A stretch of 64,000 nucleotides of DNA from Trema orientale (lineage: Eukaryota > Streptophyta > Magnoliopsida > Rosales > Cannabaceae), in NCBI GenBank assembly GCA_002914845.1, contig JXTC01000019.1, positions 1,062,912-1,126,911 of the forward strand, given 5' to 3'. The notes beneath the pieces were generated by a model. That model did no database searches. It had not been told where the DNA came from and worked only from the letters and a program-made list of their open reading frames with translations. Of the stretch, positions 58,469-64,000 are shown piece after piece. Position 1 is the stretch's first letter; every line of letters starts with the position of its first letter. Made by a program: the position numbers and the translations under genes.

Positions 58469-59004
58469 TTAAAAATAATACAATAGTATTGGCTAAAAAG
58501 ACATTAAACCGTGGAATGAAATTTTCGTCGCTATATTATGTGTAAATTTTAACAATTAAGTATTTTTTTCAGTAAAAAAACGTAAATTAAATGAAAATCT
58601 GATCGTCAATATTAAGATTTTAGTCAAACTCAATTAAAGGAGATGTTGACAATGTAATTTTTAAAGGGCGTATTCGTGTAAATATTTTTTTGAGGTATTA
58701 GTGGAAGTATTTGTAGTTTATGGTGTTAACGTAATCTTGACATAAAACATGAGATATAAAATATAACTTTCCTAGAGAAAATGACAACAGGACAGCTGCT
58801 TAGAGAATATGGATCTGAACATCAATGTCCTGAAAAAAAAAAATAAAAAACAATAAAAGTGGCAGATAAAGCATATTGCTAGTCATTGAAAATTAATTGG
58901 ATACGTGTCTGAACACATGCTTTGCTTCCAATTTCATGCTTTTTTTCCCAAAATTATAGAGTTAAACAGAATTAGGCATAACATATATTTTATGTGGTAA
59001 AAGG

Positions 59005-59214
59005 TGTCACTACCACTCAAGGCTGACATAACCAAGTCTTGTAAGTGAAGATAAACAGGTTTGGATGGGTAACACTCTGGTAAGCCCAAATTACCAGAAC
59101 AGATAGAGTAGTGAAGATAGCGCTCAAAAGTTTAATATTATTGCTACTATGGATATTGAAAGTGTGTACAGGGATGATAGGCAGTTCGAGAGGCCTATCT
59201 CTCTCCTTCTACCC
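59005..59214 (-). mobile_element. possible 3' LTR of the gypsy element
   Basis: On the minus strand, after the polyprotein stop, a strong purine tract (about 59215-59275, AAGGGGAGGGGAGGGGGAGA and similar) looks like the polypurine tract. The following TGGGTAG... and a later ...AGTGACA give TG..CA ends about 210 bp apart. The matching 5' LTR lies outside the window, so the limits are unproven. Confidence 0.3.
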
Positions 59215-59371
59215 ACTTTTTCCTCTCCCCCCTCCCCTCCCCTTCTCACTCCTCTTTATCCCTCCATTCTCTCTCTTCCGCATTCCTCTAACTGATTCTA
59301 TCCTAACCACTTTGGTAATGACGTGGACAATATCCTCCTATTACCAGAATCAGGCTCATCACTGAATAAGA

Positions 59372-61891
59372 CTACTCGTCATGCTGACGATTCCTTCTGG
59401 CATATGTGTATCTAATAGGGGGTCTATCACCACCCCCTCCCCAACGAGTCACCTTGTCCTCAAGGTGAAAGTCTGGAAATTGTTGTTGAATGAGTTCGAA
59501 GGGCTCCCAGGTTGCTTCGAAAGCCGGTAAACCTTTCCACTTAATCAATACCTCCACTCCGGAAACCTCGTCAGTGGAGAAGGAGCAGATATTTAACACT
59601 TCGTCGGGTTCCACGAGCAACTCCAAATCCTCACTCAACTGCGGAGGTAGAGGGGTCACTTTATCAGTTGGCGCCACGGCTTTTTTAAGCTGAGAAACAT
59701 GAAAAACAGGGTGAATGAGGGACGTGGGGGGAAGTTGAAGACGGTAAGCCACTGGGCCAACACGAGCAATAATTTCAAAAGGCCCATAAAAGCGAGGAGC
59801 CAATTTCTCATTTGGGCGTTTAGCCAAAGACTGGCGGCGATATGGCCTCAGCTTCAAGTAAACGCAGTCGCCAATGGCAAAAGACACGTCCCTCCGATGG
59901 CGATCAGCTTGGTCCTCCATCTTCCGCTGCGCCCGGTGCAAATTTTGTCGCAATTCTTCCAGCATCACATCCCGTTCAGCCAACAATTGATCGACCGAAG
60001 ATACTGGAGTGGTACCCTTGTCATAACGAAGTAACGGCGGAGGCTCACGCCCATACAAATTTTGGAAGGGTGAGAACTTAGCAGCCGTGTGAAACGCTGT
60101 ATTGTACCAATATTCGGCCCAATGAAGGAAACGGAACCAAGAGCGCAGTTTGGAATTAGCAAAACAACGGAGATACGTCTCCAGGCACCGGTTGACGACC
60201 TCCGACTGGCCATCCGTTTGTGGGTGATAGGCCGTACTGTGTTTGAGTTTAGTGCCGTGGAGTTTGAAAAGCTCAGTCCAGAAATGGATCATAAATACCT
60301 TGTCACGATCGGACACGATGGATTGGGGAACACCATGTAGGCGCACGATCTCCTTAACAAATGCCTGAGCAACAGTGAGAGCGGAATAAGGGTGTTTGAG
60401 CCCGATGAAGTGAGCATACTTGCTCATGCGATCTACTACCACTAGGATAGAGTTGAAACTATCGGATGTGGGAAGACCTTCGATGAAATCCATAGCAATG
60501 TCATCCCAGACTTTTGTAGGAATAGGAAGGGGTTGCAAAAACCCACTGGGGGCCAAGGCCGAGTACTTGTTTTGTTGACACACTGCACACTTGGCGACAT
60601 AATTTTGGATATCACGCTTCATTCCCACCCAATAAACATTGGCAGCCACCCGTTTATAAGTCTTAAGGACGCCGGAGTGACCCCCGGTGAGACCGTCATG
60701 ACATTCCGCTAGGATCTGGGAAATGAAAGGGGAGCCGGAAGGAAGGACGAGTCGTCCTTTGTAGAGCAAATTCCCGTGAACGAGAGCATACCCGGCATGG
60801 CCATCAGGGTTCTGGAGCAAAGTAGTCACGATCTTGCTCAATTTGGCATCTTGGCGCACCGCATCCGCCACTTGTTCCACGATAAGAGCCCGGGGAATGG
60901 TCAAAGCCATAAGGGTGGTGGATGGCTCCAAGCGGGAAAGAGCATCGGCAGCTGTATTCTCCAGCCCAGGACGATAGTGAATGTCGAAATCATAGCCCAG
61001 AAGTTTGGTGAGCCATTTCTGATGCTCTACACTGACTAATCGCTGCTCCAACAAAAACTTGAGGCTTTTCTGATCCGTTTTCACCAGGAATTTCCGTCCT
61101 AACAGGTAGTGTCTCCATTTTTGGATAGCGAGAACGATGGCCATCAATTCGCGTTCATAAACGGACTTGTGCCTCGCACGGGGCGGCAATACTTGACTAA
61201 AGTAAGCGATAGGCCGTTGATGCTGCGTGAGGACAGCACCCACTCCATGCCCTGAGGCATCGGTCTCAATCACAAAGGGTTGTGAGAAATCCGGTAGGGC
61301 CAGGACGGGCACAGAAATCATGGCGTGCTTCAGTCGCTGAAAAGCATGCTCGGCCTCCCCATTCCAAGAAAAACTATCTTTCCGTAACTGATCGGTCAAG
61401 GGTCCGGCGATGTTCCCATAGCCTTTGACGAACCGGCGGTAGTACCCGGTGAGGCCAAGGAAGCCGCGTAACTCCTTGAGGGACCGTGGCCGCGGCCAGT
61501 CTCTCATGGATGCAATTTTTGAGTCATCAGCTGCAACGCCGTCGCCCGATATGATGTGACCCAAGTACTCAATCTTAGACTGCCCAAAGAGGCACTTCTT
61601 GCGATTAGCATATAACTGATTGTTCTCAAGAATTTCTAACACCTGATGCAAGTGGCAGATATGGTCCGTCATGGTGTGGCTATAAACGAGAATGTCATCA
61701 AAGAAAACCAAGACACACTTGCGAAGGAGCTCTCGAAAAATCTCGTTCATGAGAGCTTGGAAAGTAGCCGGCGCGTTCGTTAAGCCAAACGGCATCACCA
61801 AGAATTCATAGTGGCCTTCATGAGTGCGAAAAGCCGTCTTGGGTACATCGGTCTCTCGGACTCGAATCTGATGGTAACCGGACTTGAGATC
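59372..61891 (-). CDS. Ty3/gypsy chromovirus pol (RT, RNase H, integrase, chromodomain)
   Basis: A continuous open frame of 840 codons with no stop or frameshift, cut at its N-terminal side by the assembly gap. In order from the gap: reverse transcriptase from its DLKSGYHQ motif, through MPFGLTNAPATF, to the catalytic FFDD box; RNase H (TDASGHGVGAVL and the following YFS); integrase zinc finger (CAVCQQNK); integrase core with the DDE triad (Asp in MDFIEGL, Asp in VSDRD, Glu in GQSEVVNR); and a C-terminal chromodomain (VLIKWKGL, then ATWEPF). The chromodomain places it among chromoviruses, probably the Reina or Tekay type; the clade is uncertain. The GC-rich composition differs sharply from the flanks, and the intact frame suggests a young insertion. 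Confidence 0.9.
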   Translation of the reverse strand, partial: DLKSGYHQIRVRETDVPKTAFRTHEGHYEFLVMPFGLTNAPATFQALMNEIFRELLRKCVLVFFDDILVYSHTMTDHICHLHQVLEILENNQLYANRKKCLFGQSKIEYLGHIISGDGVAADDSKIASMRDWPRPRSLKELRGFLGLTGYYRRFVKGYGNIAGPLTDQLRKDSFSWNGEAEHAFQRLKHAMISVPVLALPDFSQPFVIETDASGHGVGAVLTQHQRPIAYFSQVLPPRARHKSVYERELMAIVLAIQKWRHYLLGRKFLVKTDQKSLKFLLEQRLVSVEHQKWLTKLLGYDFDIHYRPGLENTAADALSRLEPSTTLMALTIPRALIVEQVADAVRQDAKLSKIVTTLLQNPDGHAGYALVHGNLLYKGRLVLPSGSPFISQILAECHDGLTGGHSGVLKTYKRVAANVYWVGMKRDIQNYVAKCAVCQQNKYSALAPSGFLQPLPIPTKVWDDIAMDFIEGLPTSDSFNSILVVVDRMSKYAHFIGLKHPYSALTVAQAFVKEIVRLHGVPQSIVSDRDKVFMIHFWTELFKLHGTKLKHSTAYHPQTDGQSEVVNRCLETYLRCFANSKLRSWFRFLHWAEYWYNTAFHTAAKFSPFQNLYGREPPPLLRYDKGTTPVSSVDQLLAERDVMLEELRQNLHRAQRKMEDQADRHRRDVSFAIGDCVYLKLRPYRRQSLAKRPNEKLAPRFYGPFEIIARVGPVAYRLQLPPTSLIHPVFHVSQLKKAVAPTDKVTPLPPQLSEDLELLVEPDEVLNICSFSTDEVSGVEVLIKWKGLPAFEATWEPFELIQQQFPDFHLEDKVTRWGGGGDRPPIRYTYARRNRQHDE

Positions 61892-62660
61892 NNNNNNNNN
61901 NNNNNNNNNNNNNNNNNNNNNNNNNNNNNNNNNNNNNNNNNNNNNNNNNNNNNNNNNNNNNNNNNNNNNNNNNNNNNNNNNNNNNNNNNNNNNNNNNNNN
62001 NNNNNNNNNNNNNNNNNNNNNNNNNNNNNNNNNNNNNNNNNNNNNNNNNNNNNNNNNNNNNNNNNNNNNNNNNNNNNNNNNNNNNNNNNNNNNNNNNNNN
62101 NNNNNNNNNNNNNNNNNNNNNNNNNNNNNNNNNNNNNNNNNNNNNNNNNNNNNNNNNNNNNNNNNNNNNNNNNNNNNNNNNNNNNNNNNNNNNNNNNNNN
62201 NNNNNNNNNNNNNNNNNNNNNNNNNNNNNNNNNNNNNNNNNNNNNNNNNNNNNNNNNNNNNNNNNNNNNNNNNNNNNNNNNNNNNNNNNNNNNNNNNNNN
62301 NNNNNNNNNNNNNNNNNNNNNNNNNNNNNNNNNNNNNNNNNNNNNNNNNNNNNNNNNNNNNNNNNNNNNNNNNNNNNNNNNNNNNNNNNNNNNNNNNNNN
62401 NNNNNNNNNNNNNNNNNNNNNNNNNNNNNNNNNNNNNNNNNNNNNNNNNNNNNNNNNNNNNNNNNNNNNNNNNNNNNNNNNNNNNNNNNNNNNNNNNNNN
62501 NNNNNNNNNNNNNNNNNNNNNNNNNNNNNNNNNNNNNNNNNNNNNNNNNNNNNNNNNNNNNNNNNNNNNNNNNNNNNNNNNNNNNNNNNNNNNNNNNNNN
62601 NNNNNNNNNNNNNNNNNNNNNNNNNNNNNNNNNNNNNNNNNNNNNNNNNNNNNNNNNNNN
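61892..62660. other. assembly gap (Ns)
   Basis: 769 undetermined bases inside the retrotransposon, covering the end of protease and the start of reverse transcriptase. The flanking frames cannot be joined reliably because the gap length may be nominal. Repetitiveness of the element is the likely cause. Confidence 0.98.
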
Positions 62661-63990
62661 CTTTTACTTTCATCCCAGTACCCATGAGGACCCCAAAGCC
62701 CTTGGTATCCGTCCGCGGAATGTCCAATTTCTCGACCAACGTTTTGGAGATGAAATTATGCGAAGCGCCGCAATCGATGAGGACTATGACCTCGTGCTGA
62801 GATATTCGCCCTTTTAGCTTCATCGTGGTTGGAGAAGTGAGACCCACAACGGAGTTGAGAGACAGTTCGATCGCTTCGTCATCGTCGGCGGACTGCTCCG
62901 GAGCTACGGGGTTGGTAGCGGGTTCATCCGATAGATCGTCCGGGTCGTCGTTGACGACCAAGACCTGGAGCTCTTTATTTTTGCAACGATGGCCTATACT
63001 GTATTTCTCATCACAGCGGAAGCACAGGCCCTTCTCCCGTTTGAGTCGGAGCTCCGAATCCGTCAGCTTCTTAAACATGGGCGGAGGCCGAGAGGCCACC
63101 ACCGAAGTGGGAGAAGTCGGGGATTTTTGGATCGAAGGAAGCTGCGTGGGCGAGACAGAAGGACTAGCAGAGAAGAAGGACGACGGTGAGCCGAGCGACT
63201 TAGGTCGAGTCGAGCTGGACCCGGTTGCGGGCCGAGGCCCAGAAGAAGTCTGCCTTAGTATTTCGAATTTATCTTCAATACGCTGAGCAGTTTCCATGAT
63301 CCGACTGAGCCCAATGGGCTGAAGTAAGCGAAGTTCAGCCTTGATGTCCAGACGGAGCCCATTAATAAAGTTGGACTCCAACACATGATCCGGAACGTCG
63401 TGGACGGGGGCAGCTAGTAACTCGAATTCACGCCGAAAGGCACGCACAGTAGACTCCTGGCGGAGGGCAAGGAGCTTTTCGGTTGGTGTGCCGTCTTGTG
63501 TCGAGCTGAAACGCTCTTCCACGCCAATCTTCAGCTCTGCCCAACTGCGAAAGGGACGACGACCGTCGGCCCATTGATACCAAGCTAACGCATCACCATC
63601 AAAGCAGACTACCGCGGCCTCGAGTTTCTCGGCGTCGGTCATGGCATTGACCGCGAAATAGCGCTCTGCGCGGAAGACCCAGCCCAGTGGGTTCTCACCA
63701 TTGAACAACGGCATCTCGAGCCGGCGGGGCCGCCGGTCCAAACGGTTGAGGTCCGCCGAGGGTTCCTCACTATGTGGCGAGCCGTCGGCGACAGTGGTTT
63801 GTGGGGGAGTTACTGCGGACGCGAGGGAGGGTGTAGCAGCCATGCGGCTGGACTCCGCACCGTGGCGAGGTTCCCAGCTTAACAGCAGCTGTTCCATCCG
63901 GTCCATGATTGACATCTTGCCGAGAATGGTACCGAGATCGGATTTGACGGCGTCCATTTCGCGGCGCACCTGAGAATGGACCTCCTCCAC
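62661..63990 (-). CDS. Ty3/gypsy gag and protease (partial at both ends)
   Basis: An open frame running in from beyond the right edge of the window; its true start is not seen. It contains the retrotransposon gag domain (around PLFNGENPLGWVFRAERYF and WAELKIGVEERF), a Ser/Pro-rich linker, a zinc knuckle of the CFRC...GHRC form, and the start of an aspartic protease with LIDCGASHNFIS, where Cys replaces the usual Ser or Thr after the catalytic Asp. The gap then interrupts the protease. It is the upstream half of the same element as 59372-61891, probably one polyprotein. Confidence 0.88.
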
Positions 63991-64000
63991 CCGCTCTTCG

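Overview
The window is nuclear DNA from a flowering plant, almost certainly a eudicot. It is AT-rich, its genes carry GT/AG introns, and it is packed with MITEs, SINE-like pieces and LTR retrotransposons. The encoded proteins are plant-specific. I cannot name the species from the sequence alone. There is a block of Ns at 61892-62660 and a single N at 12140.

Four host genes are readable. (1) 4678-7344 (+): an intronless pentatricopeptide-repeat protein, the BFA2 / At4g30825 orthologue. (2) 10030-20708 (-): a 19-exon phage-type RNA polymerase of 980 residues, best matched to plastid RPOT3 (RpoTp/SCA3). (3) 45197-48693 (+): a two-exon LRR receptor-like kinase of the At2g24130 type, with a non-RD catalytic loop. 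(4) 53363-55018 (-): a GTD-binding (DUF593) coiled-coil protein of the myosin-binding-protein type, whose last exon is only 24 nt.

Layout: 1-1145 holds the end of a probable Copia-type element. 4.1-20.7 kb holds the two genes with plastid roles, convergently arranged. 20.7-42.8 kb is a transposon graveyard: two PIF/Harbinger-derived pseudogenes, an rDNA-derived palindrome, a decayed LTR retrotransposon with nested insertions, and a compound foldback. 42.8-48.7 kb holds the receptor kinase and its repeat-rich promoter. 53.4-55.9 kb holds the DUF593 gene. From 59 kb to the right edge lies a GC-rich, open-frame Ty3/gypsy chromovirus on the minus strand.

BFA2 and RPOT3 both act in plastid gene expression. 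BFA2 supports chloroplast ATP-synthase transcripts, and RPOT3 is the nuclear-encoded plastid RNA polymerase. The gene order is the most interesting result. In Arabidopsis the RPOT3, receptor-kinase and DUF593 relatives carry consecutive locus numbers on chromosome 2, while the BFA2 gene sits next to another DUF593 gene on chromosome 4. The window therefore looks like the unfractionated ancestral block. I found no evidence of a novel enzymatic or defence system. The unusual material is structural: the rDNA palindrome, the nested repeats, and clusters of a short palindromic motif.
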